NCBI GenBank assembly: GCA_963725175.1
Contig: CAVRXH010000006.1
Span: 3,906,001-3,970,000 of the forward strand
Direction: 5' to 3'
Source: DASUBV01 sp963725175
Lineage (GTDB): Bacteria; Actinomycetota; Actinomycetes; Streptosporangiales; Streptosporangiaceae
DNA: 64,000 nt
Position numbers and translations under genes: made by a program. The notes below the pieces were generated by a model. That model searched no databases and was not told the origin of the DNA. It saw only the letters and a program-made list of their open reading frames with translations. Shown one piece after another: positions 11,376-19,561 of this stretch (position 1 is the stretch's first letter; the number at the start of each line of letters is the position of its first letter).

Positions 11376-11822
11376 CCTCGTGATCTTCGCGGTCGCCGTC
11401 GTCGTGCTGCTCGGGTTGCAGTTCTACCTGTCCGGGTCCCGCCAGGGGCGGCTGATCCGGGCCGTCGCCGATGACCGGGAGGCCGCGCAGCTCGCCGGCG
11501 CCGACTACCGGCACGTGTTCGGCATCGCCGCCGCGCTCGCGTTCGCGACCGTCGCCCTGGCCGGCATCGCCTACGGCATGTACACCTCGTTCGCGCCCAC
11601 CAGCGGAACCACCGCCATGCTGCTGCTGTTCGCGTTCGAGGCCGTCGTGATCGGCGGGCTCGGCTCGCTGTGGGGGACCCTCGTCGGCGGCATCCTGCTC
11701 GGCGTCGTCCAGCAGATCGGCGCGCAGATCAGCTCCACCGACCAGATCCTCGCCGGGCAGCTGCTGTTCCTGCTCATCCTGCTGATCCGGCCGCAGGGCA
11801 TCACCAGCGGACGGCGGACGGC

Positions 11823-12836
11823 ATGACCGCGCCGCCGGAGTCCGCGATCCGGGTCACCAGATCCCGGCGGTCCACCTGGTGGGCCGTGCTCGCCGCCGTG
11901 GCGGCCATCGCCATCCTCGGGTACCTGCCCTACCTCGTGTATGAGGGCACCACCAGCCTGCTGGTGAACTTCTTCATCCTGCTCATCATGGCCAGCATGT
12001 GGAACCTGCTCGCTGGGTACGCCGGGCTCGTCTCCGTCGGCCAGCAGGCGTTCATCGGGCTCGGCTCCTACTTCGTGCTGATCGCCGGCCTCAACGGCGT
12101 GGAGCCCATCGTCGCCGTGCCGCTCGCCGCCTTCGGCGCCGCCGTCATCGGCCTGGTCGTCTGGTGGCTGCTGTCCCGGCTGCGCACCGGTTACTTCGCC
12201 ATCGCCACCTGGGTCATCGCGTCCATCTGCTATCTCGTGGTGATCAAGTTCCCGTCGCTCGGCGGCGGCACCGGCGCGCAGCTGTCCGGGATGCCCGACA
12301 TCAGCGACACCTACCTCGACGCCATCATCTACTGGGTCAGCCTCGGCGTGACCGTGCTCACCCTGCTGACCTGCTACCTGATCCTGCGCGGCCGCCTCGG
12401 CCTCGTGCTGACCGCGCTGCGCGACGACGAGACCGGGGCAAAGAGCGTCGGCGCCAAGGTCACCCGCGCCCAGCTCATCGTGTTCGTGGTCGCCGCCGCC
12501 GGCTGCGGTGCCGCCGGCGGTCTTGAGATGATCAGCCAGCTCTTCGTGGTGCCCACCGCCGCCTTCTCCATCCAGTGGACCGCGGAGATGATCTTCGCCT
12601 GCCTGATCGGCGGCATCGGCACCATCGAGGGACCGATCATCGGCACCATCGTGTTCTTCGTCCTCCAGCAGTGGCTGTCCAGCTACGGCACCTGGTACCT
12701 CATCGTGCTCGGAGTCGTCGCCATCGCCACCGCCATCTGGGCGCCCCGCGGCCTGTGGGGCCTGGTCACCGAGCGGACCGGCCTCCGGCTGTTCCCCGTC
12801 GGCTACTGGCTCTGGCCGCGCGACCGGTCCGGCTAG
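11823..12836 (+). CDS. livM: branched-chain amino acid-type ABC transporter permease, LivM
   Basis: 337-residue membrane permease forming the heterodimeric channel with LivH. Diagnostic stretch LLAGYAGLVSVGQQAFIGLG (about 60-79), ALRDDETGAKSVG coupling helix, and IGGIGTIEGPIIGTIVFF (about 262-279). ATG at 11823 overlaps the livH stop by 4 bases. Last gene of the transporter operon; the following 140 bases hold no gene. Confidence 0.92.
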   Translation: MTAPPESAIRVTRSRRSTWWAVLAAVAAIAILGYLPYLVYEGTTSLLVNFFILLIMASMWNLLAGYAGLVSVGQQAFIGLGSYFVLIAGLNGVEPIVAVPLAAFGAAVIGLVVWWLLSRLRTGYFAIATWVIASICYLVVIKFPSLGGGTGAQLSGMPDISDTYLDAIIYWVSLGVTVLTLLTCYLILRGRLGLVLTALRDDETGAKSVGAKVTRAQLIVFVVAAAGCGAAGGLEMISQLFVVPTAAFSIQWTAEMIFACLIGGIGTIEGPIIGTIVFFVLQQWLSSYGTWYLIVLGVVAIATAIWAPRGLWGLVTERTGLRLFPVGYWLWPRDRSG

Positions 12837-12976
12837 CCTGGGATCTCGGCCTGGCTGGGCGGCCTGTCTGGGGGTCCGACTGGCCTTCCGGAGCTGCGGG
12901 GAATCAGCCTGGGGCGGGGCTTGTTGGCGGCTGAGCAGGGGTAACCCTGCGAGACGGGATTCGCAGGAGGCATGCC

Positions 12977-13642
12977 GTGAGCATTTTCGGTTCGCAGAAG
13001 ACGCGGATGATCACCGCGACGGAGGCGCTGCCGGGCCGGTCCGCGCAGGTGCCCGTTCCCGAGCGGCACGAGGTACTCGGGACGCCGCTGAAGCCGCCCT
13101 ACCCCGCCGGGACCGAGGTCGCCGAGTTCGCGCTCGGCTGCTTCTGGGGCGCCGAGAAGAACTTCTGGCAGACGCCCGGCGTCGTCTCCACCGCCGTCGG
13201 CTACGAGGGCGGGTTCACCCCGAACCCCAGTTACGAAGAGGTCTGCACCGGCCGGACCGGCCACGCCGAGAGCGTGCGCGTCGTGTTCGACCCCGCCAAG
13301 ACGTCCTACGCAGACCTGCTGCGGGTGTTCTGGGAGTCGCACGACCCCACCCAGGGCATGCGCCAGGGCCATGACCACGGCAGCCAGTACCGGTCGGCCA
13401 TCTTCTACCGCTCGCCCGAGCAGCACGCTCAGGCGCAGGAGTCGCTGGCCGCCTACCAGGACCGCCTGTCGGCCGCCGGGTATGGCACCATCACGACCGA
13501 GGTAGTCCCGGCGACGGAGTTCTACTACGCCGAGGACTACCACCAGCAGTACCTGTCCGAGGGCAAGGTCCCGAACGGCTACTGCCCGGACCACGGCACG
13601 GGCGTCTCCTGCCCCATCGGCGTCGTGAAGGCGGACGGCTAA
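12977..13642 (+). CDS. msrA: peptide-methionine (S)-S-oxide reductase
   Basis: 221-residue MsrA that reduces methionine-S-sulfoxide in proteins using thioredoxin. The catalytic motif GCFWGAEKNFW lies at about residue 55-65, followed by VGYEGGFTPNPSYEEVCTG and HAESVRVVFDP. The C-terminal YCPDHGTGVSCPIG contains Cys residues suited as resolving thiols. GTG start at 12977 follows CGCAGGAGGCATGCC. The extended N-terminus with SQKTRMITATEALPGR is usual for actinobacterial MsrA. Monocistronic in appearance. Confidence 0.95.
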   Translation: MSIFGSQKTRMITATEALPGRSAQVPVPERHEVLGTPLKPPYPAGTEVAEFALGCFWGAEKNFWQTPGVVSTAVGYEGGFTPNPSYEEVCTGRTGHAESVRVVFDPAKTSYADLLRVFWESHDPTQGMRQGHDHGSQYRSAIFYRSPEQHAQAQESLAAYQDRLSAAGYGTITTEVVPATEFYYAEDYHQQYLSEGKVPNGYCPDHGTGVSCPIGVVKADG

Positions 13643-13694
13643 CGCCGCTCCGCACGCCATTGCCTTCGCTCTGGAAGGTCGGCAAGTGCGGGGC

Positions 13695-13931
13695 TCACGC
13701 GGCGGGCAGCTTGAACGAGGTCACGAGGGGCGTAGCCGTGAGATGCTCGGCTGGGTCCTCGACCTCTTCCAGGTACAGTTCGACGGCCTCGGCGAGGTTG
13801 GCGAGAGCTTCGTCGATAGTGCGTCCCTGGCTGGCCACATCCACCTCTAGGCACTGGGCGATGTACCAGTCTTCTTCCCGGTGCAGCGCCGGTCGCCGTT
13901 CGCGTCGAAGCTGATCGTGTCGGTCAGTCAT
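13695..13931 (-). CDS. HicB-like antitoxin
   Basis: 78-residue protein with the HicB fold signature: EEDWYIAQCLEVDVASQG, then TIDEALANLAEAVELYLEEV, then a short C-terminal tail. HicB proteins neutralise HicA ribonucleases, but no hicA is seen next to it, so this is an orphan. The first 20 residues are unusual (DQLRRERRPAL); the +1 frame of the same DNA gives TISFDANGDR, the normal HicB first strand, which implies two compensating frame changes near 13885 and 13922. Its start region overlaps an opposite-strand reading frame at 13918-14123. Confidence 0.65.
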   Translation of the reverse strand: MTDRHDQLRRERRPALHREEDWYIAQCLEVDVASQGRTIDEALANLAEAVELYLEEVEDPAEHLTATPLVTSFKLPAA

Positions 13932-14123
13932 GACGACGGGCGGCGGGAGGCCCTGCACGAGGGAGTGGCGACTCAGCTCGCTCGGCAGCTGGCTGATCCG
14001 AGGCCAGCGGATTCTCGGACGATCAAGCAGCTTGACCGATATAAGGAACTTGATCCTCGCTGGGTCGATTGGAAGAACGTGACTGGCGTTTGCCGGGCTG
14101 TGGCAGTAGAGATGGCGCAATGA
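13918..14123 (+). CDS. small hypothetical protein, start uncertain
   Basis: Reading frame of about 68 codons, with GTG at 13918 as one possible start, ending four bases into the next gene (ATGA overlap at 14120). The product is charged and probably helical (ATQLARQLADPRPADSRTIK) and ends VCRAVAVEMAQ. The tight coupling to the next gene supports it being real, but its 5' end runs antisense over the HicB-like gene. No family recognised; it may be the remnant of a longer gene. Confidence 0.35.
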
Positions 14124-14437
14124 CCACCGGCCTGAAGTTCCGCAATATCAGCGCCTCCCCGGACGACCCCGTTGAAAGCTGGCCGCTCGAGGGGATCCTG
14201 GCTGCGGTGGAGCGTGGTACTTTGCCGGACGGGCGGCGGCTTTCTGCGGCTATCAGGGCCGATCCGTGGGGTTCGGTGGCTCAGCAAGTCCTGGAAGCGC
14301 TCCGGCTCTCCCGTCCGTATGGCACGTCAGAACTGCTGGAGGGCGTCGTCAGCCGTGCTCGGCGGCAAGCCGCAGATGCGGAGCGCGCTGAGGTGGCGTC
14401 GGTAGCCAGGGCGTCGCAGGCGGAGTCTGCGGGCTGA
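14120..14437 (+). CDS. small hypothetical protein, possible toxin-antitoxin partner
   Basis: 105-residue protein, MTTGLKFRNISASPDDPVE at the start, then PLEGILAAVERGTLPDGRRL and a basic/acidic helical C-terminus with ARRQAADAERAEVASV. Proteins of this shape are common next to small regulators in actinomycetes; I cannot name the function. ATG overlaps the stop of the upstream small frame by 4 bases. Confidence 0.65.
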   Translation: MTTGLKFRNISASPDDPVESWPLEGILAAVERGTLPDGRRLSAAIRADPWGSVAQQVLEALRLSRPYGTSELLEGVVSRARRQAADAERAEVASVARASQAESAG

Positions 14438-14457
14438 GATCAGGTGGTGACCAGTTG

Positions 14458-15033
14458 GTGAGTCGGCGCGTAGTGCTAGCGGGGGGCGCGCTGGTGGCGG
14501 CTGCGATGTTCGGGGCCGCTGATCAGTACCTCGGCGCGCTCTACTCGCCGTCCCTGACGGCGGTCAGCGGCATGTCGGCGCCGTGGCTGTTGCTGCCGTT
14601 TGTCGCGGGAGCCTGTCAGCCTGGCCGGGGCCGGGCCGCGCTGCTAGGGCTGGCGGTGACCTGGGTTGCCGTCGGCGGGTACGTGCTGATGATCGTGAGC
14701 CCGGTAGAGGGCGTGCACCTGACGGTGCGCGCTGTCGCGGTCACGGCGGCCAGCCAGTGGCCATGGTTCCTGGGCGGGCTGGTCAGCGGCCCGGTCTACG
14801 GATTGCTCGGGTATCTCTGCGGCACCCGCCGGTCCTGGCCGGTGGCGCTGCTCGCCACCGGCCCGATCGTGCTCGAGCCGGCGGTGCGGTGGCTAGCCGG
14901 GCATGCTGGCCTGGTCTCCTGGTCGGCCTACCCGCCCGCCGCCTGCGCCGAGACCCTCGTCGGCCTAGCCCTCACCGCCATCGCTGCGCTTGCCTTGGCC
15001 CGAGCCCGGCCTAGGAATCTTGAAGGGCCGTAG
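14458..15033 (+). CDS. DUF6518-like integral membrane protein
   Basis: 191-residue membrane protein with about six hydrophobic segments (first: VVLAGGALVAAAMFGAAD; others around residues 40, 60, 95, 120, 160). Conserved-looking SAPWLLLPFVAGA and PWFLGGLVSGPVYGLLGY segments resemble actinobacterial DUF6518 proteins. GTG at 14458 (SRRVVLAG) is preferred over TTG at 14455. Role unknown. Confidence 0.65.
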   Translation: MSRRVVLAGGALVAAAMFGAADQYLGALYSPSLTAVSGMSAPWLLLPFVAGACQPGRGRAALLGLAVTWVAVGGYVLMIVSPVEGVHLTVRAVAVTAASQWPWFLGGLVSGPVYGLLGYLCGTRRSWPVALLATGPIVLEPAVRWLAGHAGLVSWSAYPPAACAETLVGLALTAIAALALARARPRNLEGP

Positions 15034-15086
15034 GCGCATATGACAGGGCTCAAGAGCTTCGTCTGGCTCACGGCACGATCCGTTGC

Positions 15087-15143
15087 ATGATCAACTTTGA
15101 CGCCTACCTGCGGCGGATCGGCCTGGACCCGGTGGCCGAGTGA
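15087..15143 (+). pseudogene. 18-codon remnant resembling the N-terminus of arylamine N-acetyltransferase
   Basis: ATG-started frame INFDAYLRRIGLDPVAE followed by TGA. NAT enzymes begin with a DxxAYLxRIG-type stretch of this kind, so this looks like a truncated gene start left between the membrane protein and vapB. It is very short, so the match is suggestive only. Confidence 0.3.
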
Positions 15144-15149
15144 CCACAT

Positions 15150-15169
15150 TTTTGTGATACAGTTGCTTC
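15150..15169 (+). promoter_or_regulatory. candidate near-leaderless promoter of vapBC
   Basis: TTTTTGTGATACAGT with a TACAGT -10-like hexamer about 7 bases before the vapB ATG at 15170 and no ribosome site between them. This suggests a leaderless mRNA, which is common in actinomycetes. Confidence 0.35.
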
Positions 15170-15463
15170 ATGACTGCGGATGTTCATGCCGTTGGCCTGC
15201 GGGATCTGCGGCATCATACGAGTGAAGTGCTGGCCCGGGTGCGACATGGTGAGACGATTGACGTGACCGAGCATGGTCGGCTGATCGCCCGCATTGTCCC
15301 GGCCGGAGGGCGCGAACCCACTCCAGTGCTCGCCCGCCTCGTCGAGTCCGGCAGAGCGACTCTAGCTCAGCGTCCTGGTTACCGGCCGAGGATGCGCTCT
15401 GGTGACGGCACCGATCGTCTCTCAGAGGCACTAGCGGAGTTGCGTGATGAGGAACGCTGGTGA
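15170..15463 (+). CDS. vapB: type II antitoxin, Phd/YefM (VapB) family
   Basis: 97-residue antitoxin. The N-terminal DNA-binding part reads VGLRDLRHHTSEVLARVRHG and VTEHGRLIARIVP, typical of Phd/YefM folds. The C-terminal tail (RLSEALAELRDEERW) is the likely toxin-wrapping segment. Overlaps vapC by 4 bases, so the two are translated together; VapB-VapC complexes normally repress their own promoter. Confidence 0.88.
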   Translation: MTADVHAVGLRDLRHHTSEVLARVRHGETIDVTEHGRLIARIVPAGGREPTPVLARLVESGRATLAQRPGYRPRMRSGDGTDRLSEALAELRDEERW

Positions 15464-15861
15464 ATCTGTACTACGCGGACACTTCGGCAGTGATCAAGCT
15501 CCTGGCTGAAGAGAGCCATTCCCGCGCCTTCGCCGCGTTCTACGACGCCCATGCGGATACGGAGTGGGTTAGCTCAGCCCTGCTGCGGATCGAGGTCACC
15601 AGGGCGGTGACAAGGGCCATGCCAGCCTTGCTGCCCGATGCCCGTGACCTGCTTTCTGCCTTCTCCTACATCGCGATGGACGACGACGTTGTCGAAGGCG
15701 CCATGAGCGAGCCCGATCGCGGGCTGCGCTCCCTCGACGCGATTCACCTGGCCACCGCACGTCTTCTCCGCGAAGATCTAGCCGCCATCGTCAGCTATGA
15801 CGACCGCCTGCTCAAAGCCGCAGCGGATGCTGGCCTTGATACAGAGTCGCCCCGCGATTAA
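15460..15861 (+). CDS. vapC: type II toxin, PIN-domain ribonuclease VapC
   Basis: 133-residue PIN domain RNase. Catalytic acids are seen in LYYADTSAVIKLLAEE (Asp6), in LLRIEVTRAV (Glu), and in LRSLDAIHLATA (Asp) with a final YDDRLL; this is the standard four-acid set. GTG start overlaps vapB. The 3' end overlaps the frame of the following acetyltransferase by about 65 bases, which is unusual (see findings). Confidence 0.9.
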   Translation: MNLYYADTSAVIKLLAEESHSRAFAAFYDAHADTEWVSSALLRIEVTRAVTRAMPALLPDARDLLSAFSYIAMDDDVVEGAMSEPDRGLRSLDAIHLATARLLREDLAAIVSYDDRLLKAAADAGLDTESPRD

Positions 15862-16711
15862 AAGCCTTCGTGGTCCCGCGTGCCTGCCGCTCGCCACCCG
15901 GCTGCTGCAGCGGATGCGCGTGGCCAGGCCTGACGGCGGGATCTGGGAAGCGGCGGACGTCCAGTGGTGGTCCCGGCAGGAGCGGCCGACGGACGCCAAC
16001 GGCCAGCTTTTCTGGCTGGACGAGCGCGGCGAGGCGCTGGCGGCCGTGCTGCGCACCACGTTCGGGAGCACGGTCCAGTGCGATGTGCTGGTGCTGCCGG
16101 ACAGCCCGGGTGCAGGCCAGGCCGCCTGGCAGGCGGCGATCGAGAGGGCGAGTGAGCCCGGCGCGCCGGCGGAGTTCCCTGTCCGTGCGGACGACGGCGC
16201 CGGCCTGGCCGCCCTGACGGCGGCGGGGTACGTGCCGTCGGGCGACCCCGGCGTGGTCTCCTGCTGGCTGGATGCGGCCGCCCGCCCGCCGGTGCCCGAC
16301 CTCGCGCCCGGCTACCGGCTGCTGTCCAGGGCGCAGGCACCAGACGGGCCGCACCCGATCTCCCTCCGCAACGGCGCCCATGCGGAGAGCCGTCTGCGGC
16401 GCTGCTCGCTCTACCGCCCGGACCTGGACCTGATGATCTGCGCACCCGACGGGACGGTAGCCGGGTACGGGCTGTTCTGGGCCGACCCCGTCACCGGGGT
16501 GGGACTCGTCGAGCCGATGCGCACCGAGCAGGAGCACCAGCGGCGCGGCATCGCCAGCTACCTGCTCGCCGCCGGGCTGGACCGGCTCGCGGCGGCCGGC
16601 TGCGAGCGGCTGAAGGTCAGCAACGACCTGGGGCTGTACCTGCGTGCGGGGTTCCAGCAGCTAACGGCCGCGACGGCCGCGCTGTACGTCCGGCCCGCCC
16701 CGGCGGGCTAG
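15797..16711 (+). CDS. GNAT family N-acetyltransferase
   Basis: Up to 304 residues. Homology-like sequence starts at about residue 25 (LPLATRLLQRMRVARP, then WEAADVQWWSRQ) and the acetyl-CoA-binding GNAT core is near the C-terminus: MRTEQEHQRRGIASYLLAAG (about 245-264) and the final LYLRAGFQQL. The frame is open back into vapC, where the only ATGs are 15797 and 15827; the next, 15914, would cut conserved sequence. The original start may have been lost when vapBC arrived. Substrate unknown. Confidence 0.7.
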   Translation: MTTACSKPQRMLALIQSRPAIKSLRGPACLPLATRLLQRMRVARPDGGIWEAADVQWWSRQERPTDANGQLFWLDERGEALAAVLRTTFGSTVQCDVLVLPDSPGAGQAAWQAAIERASEPGAPAEFPVRADDGAGLAALTAAGYVPSGDPGVVSCWLDAAARPPVPDLAPGYRLLSRAQAPDGPHPISLRNGAHAESRLRRCSLYRPDLDLMICAPDGTVAGYGLFWADPVTGVGLVEPMRTEQEHQRRGIASYLLAAGLDRLAAAGCERLKVSNDLGLYLRAGFQQLTAATAALYVRPAPAG

Positions 16712-16737
16712 CGACGCGGGCGCCGGTCCCGCGCCGG

Positions 16738-16962
16738 TTACTTACGGCGGCCGAAGAAGAAGTAGGCCAGCGGCGCGCCGCCGCATGAGTTGATGAGCGT
16801 GACCAGCGGCACCCACACCCACTTGGGGCCGCGGATCTCGCTGGCCGGGCGGCGCTTGATGTCCACCAGCGCCGCGGCCTTCAGGCCACCCTCGACGATG
16901 CCCGCGGCGATGATGATCCGCCGGGTGCGCGGGCTGAGGTCGCTCCACTTGCCGGCCGCCAT
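16738..16962 (-). CDS. small membrane protein with PLD-nuclease N-terminal-like segment
   Basis: 74 residues: a first hydrophobic stretch RRIIIAAGIVEGGLKAAAL, then PKWVWVPLVTLINSCGGAPL ending AYFFFGRRK. This last pattern (PKWxW…N…GxxxYFxFGRR) is that of the PLDc_N two-helix domain. ATG at 16962 follows GGGAGGATGGTC. Likely a two-helix inner membrane protein of unknown role; convergent with the acetyltransferase gene, 26 bases apart. Confidence 0.7.
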   Translation of the reverse strand: MAAGKWSDLSPRTRRIIIAAGIVEGGLKAAALVDIKRRPASEIRGPKWVWVPLVTLINSCGGAPLAYFFFGRRK

Positions 16963-17110
16963 GACCATCCTCCCAGCGTTGCGACTATCCAGTTGCCAGC
17001 ACTTTACCGCCCGGCGTCGCCCGACCGGGCGCGGGAACGGCGCGGTGCGGGCAATTCCGGGTGCGGTGCCGGGGTGCGCTGCCGGCGCGGGCCTGTGGCA
17101 GGCTTTTGCG

Positions 17111-17863
17111 GTGACGATGCTGCAGGGCTGGGACGACGAGGCGGGCAACTGGGCCAGCTTCGCGCGCACGCCGGGCCATGACTCGGTGCACGACACCATC
17201 AACCTGCCCGCGCTGCTGGGCATCCTGCCGCCGCCCGGCCGGGCGACGCTGGACCTGGCCTGCGGCGAGGGCCGGCTGACCAGGAAGCTGGCCGAGCTCG
17301 GGCACCGGGTCGCGGGGATCGATGCCGCGCCGGCGATGGTGGCGCTGGCCGCCACGCACCCCGGTGCCCGGCCCGTGCTGCTCGGGGACGCGGCCGGGCT
17401 GCCGTTCCGTGACGCCGCGTTCGACCTGGTACTCGCCTACATGTGCCTGCACGACATCGACGCGATGCCGGCCACGGTCGCCGAGATCGGCCGGGTGCTG
17501 GAACCGGGCGGGCGGCTCTGCCTGGCCATCCCGCATCCGCTGAACACCGCCGGCCACTTCCAGAGCCGGGACGCGGATGCCCCGTTCGTGATCACGGGGT
17601 CCTACCTGGACGCGCGGCGGACCGGGGAGGTCGCGGAGCGCGACGGGGTGCGGCTGACCTTCCACAGCGAGCACCGGCCGCTGGAGGCGTACGCGCGGGC
17701 ACTGGAGGACGCCGGGCTGCTGACCGAGACAATTCGCGAGGTGCGGCGGTCCGACGAGGTCGCGGCCAGCCCGGCGTCCCGGCGCTGGCAGCGGGTCCCG
17801 TTGTTCCTGCACCTGCGCGCGGTCCGGCCGGCGCGCCACCGCGATCGAAAGGAAGCCCGATGA
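17111..17863 (+). CDS. class I SAM-dependent methyltransferase
   Basis: About 250 residues from the GTG at 17111. Motif I is LDLACGEGRLTRKLAELG (about residue 47-64), the acidic ribose-binding residue follows in VAGIDAAPAMV, and the region AGLPFRDAAFDLVLAYMCLH holds motif II/III. UbiE/COQ5-like fold (Methyltransf_11). Substrate unknown. It overlaps the next gene by 4 bases, so both are probably cotranslated. Confidence 0.85.
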   Translation: MTMLQGWDDEAGNWASFARTPGHDSVHDTINLPALLGILPPPGRATLDLACGEGRLTRKLAELGHRVAGIDAAPAMVALAATHPGARPVLLGDAAGLPFRDAAFDLVLAYMCLHDIDAMPATVAEIGRVLEPGGRLCLAIPHPLNTAGHFQSRDADAPFVITGSYLDARRTGEVAERDGVRLTFHSEHRPLEAYARALEDAGLLTETIREVRRSDEVAASPASRRWQRVPLFLHLRAVRPARHRDRKEAR

Positions 17864-18720
17864 CGGCGAGCGAGCCGGCCTGGCTGAACGAGCTTCCGGT
17901 CGAGCTGAGCGGGCAGCGGCGGATCATGCGGCGGCTGCGGGCGTACTGCGCGGCCAGCCCGGACGTGCGCTGGCTGCTCGTCGGATGCTCGCTGGCCAGG
18001 GGCGCCGCCGACCGGCTTTCCGACCTAGACCTGGGGGCCGGGGTGGTGGCGGACCGGTTCGAGGAGGCGGCGCTGGGCCTGCGCGCGGCGATGGCCGGCC
18101 TCGGCGAGCTGGTGGACAGCTTTCATCATCAGCTCCCCGGCGTGCAGGACCCGCACGAGCGGATCTTCGCCCAGTACGCCGACCGCTGCCAGGTGGACCT
18201 GGTGGTCCTGCCGGCAGAGTTGCCGGACGGCGGGATGCCGCCGGCGCTGGTGATCTATGACCCGGACGGCATGGTCAGTTCGCGGGGCAGGGCCCGGCAG
18301 ATCGCGCCGGAGCAGGCGCGCGAGTGGGCATTCCTGGGCTGGTGCGCGCTCGCGGACCTGGGCAAGTACCTGCGCCGGGGCTCGGCATGGGAGGCGCTGG
18401 ACCGGCTGAACGAGGCCCGGTCGATGCTGTGGCGGCTGTGGGCCGCCGCGCACGGCGTCCCTGATCCGCAGTACGGGCTGGTCAGCGTGCTGGACTTCGC
18501 GCCGGACGATGCTCCGGCCGAGCTGGCGGACACGGTCGCCGACCTGGACCAGGCCCGGCTGCTGGACGCCGCGCGGCGGCTCGCGGACCTGCTCCGCGCG
18601 ACCGGCGCGGAACTCCCCGCCGAGTCGCACGCCGCCCTGCCTGACCCGATGGCGGCGTTCATCATCGCCGACCTGGCCGACCTGGCGGCCCAGCGGGCGG
18701 CCCCGCAGGCGGCGCAGTAG
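17860..18720 (+). CDS. nucleotidyltransferase-fold protein
   Basis: 286 residues. The NTase motif is LLVGCSLARGAADRLSDLDL (about 39-58): a GS-type helix start replaced by GCS, then DLDLG as the metal-binding Asp pair, with a third acid at CQVDLVVLPAE. C-terminal part is helical (LGKYLRRGSAWEALDRLNEA), as in streptomycin adenylyltransferase-like and other minimal NTases. Could modify a small molecule or nucleic acid; not decidable here. ATGA overlap with the methyltransferase gene. Confidence 0.75.
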   Translation: MTASEPAWLNELPVELSGQRRIMRRLRAYCAASPDVRWLLVGCSLARGAADRLSDLDLGAGVVADRFEEAALGLRAAMAGLGELVDSFHHQLPGVQDPHERIFAQYADRCQVDLVVLPAELPDGGMPPALVIYDPDGMVSSRGRARQIAPEQAREWAFLGWCALADLGKYLRRGSAWEALDRLNEARSMLWRLWAAAHGVPDPQYGLVSVLDFAPDDAPAELADTVADLDQARLLDAARRLADLLRATGAELPAESHAALPDPMAAFIIADLADLAAQRAAPQAAQ

Positions 18721-18722
18721 CG

Positions 18723-19538
18723 CTACGCGGTGGTCTCGAACAGGACGTAGCCGTAGGTCAGGCCCGTCGCGGCCGGGTTCCTGGCCAGCCAGTCGTCGGC
18801 TACCTTGGCCGGGAACTCGATGTGCAGCACCGCCGCCAGGTCGGCCCGGCTGGCGAACCGCCATTCCGAGCGGATCTCGTGCCGGATCGCGCCGCGAGTC
18901 CGCCACCACTCGTCCACCTCGGCCGCGGTCTCCCGCGGCGGCCGGGAAGCGGCGGCGGCCAGCAGGCCGGAGAACTCGCCCCAGCGGTAGTCGTTGTCCA
19001 CCACGATCAGCTTTCCGCCGGGCCGCAGGATGCGCAGCACCTCGGTGAGTCCCGCGTCCGTGCCCGGCGGGAAGAAGTAGGCGAACCTGGCGTGCACGAC
19101 GTCGACGCTGCTGTCCGGCAGCCCGGTGCGCTCCGCCGACCCGGCCAGTACCCAGGCGGCGGGCAGGCCCGCGACGGCCGCTTCCGCCTGCCGTCGGCCC
19201 TGCGGGTCCGGCTCGATGCCGATGGCCTGCCCGGCCTGCGCCGCGTACCGCGCGAGCCAGAACCCGGTGCCGCAGCCCAGGTCGACGATCGTCTTCCCGG
19301 CCCACGGGGCCAGACCGCGCAGCGCGCTGAACACGTGCCCGGCGCGAGCGAAGGCCTCGTTCTCGATCTGGTAGATCTCCGGGTGCCCGCCGATGTTCGG
19401 CGCGAACCGGTAGTCGGCGAACCGCCGTTTCGCCGCCGCCCGGTCCGGTTCGGGGTCGGTGCGGGCCGGCTTCTGGCCTTCGCTGACGCTTTGCGGGGTC
19501 ACGTCGGCATTCTGCCCGGTCAGCACGATCCCGGCCAC
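18723..19538 (-). CDS. class I SAM-dependent methyltransferase
   Basis: 271 residues. Motif I is TIVDLGCGTGFWLARYAAQA (about residue 84-103), the acidic residue in IGIEPDP, and LPDSSVDVVHARFAYFF plus LRILRPGGKLIVVDNDYRWG as motifs II-III. Small-molecule or lipid methyltransferase by family; substrate unknown. Convergent with the nucleotidyltransferase gene, 2 bases apart. Confidence 0.85.
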   Translation of the reverse strand: MAGIVLTGQNADVTPQSVSEGQKPARTDPEPDRAAAKRRFADYRFAPNIGGHPEIYQIENEAFARAGHVFSALRGLAPWAGKTIVDLGCGTGFWLARYAAQAGQAIGIEPDPQGRRQAEAAVAGLPAAWVLAGSAERTGLPDSSVDVVHARFAYFFPPGTDAGLTEVLRILRPGGKLIVVDNDYRWGEFSGLLAAAASRPPRETAAEVDEWWRTRGAIRHEIRSEWRFASRADLAAVLHIEFPAKVADDWLARNPAATGLTYGYVLFETTA

Positions 19539-19561
19539 GAGATAACAGGTCGCGGCGGGCG

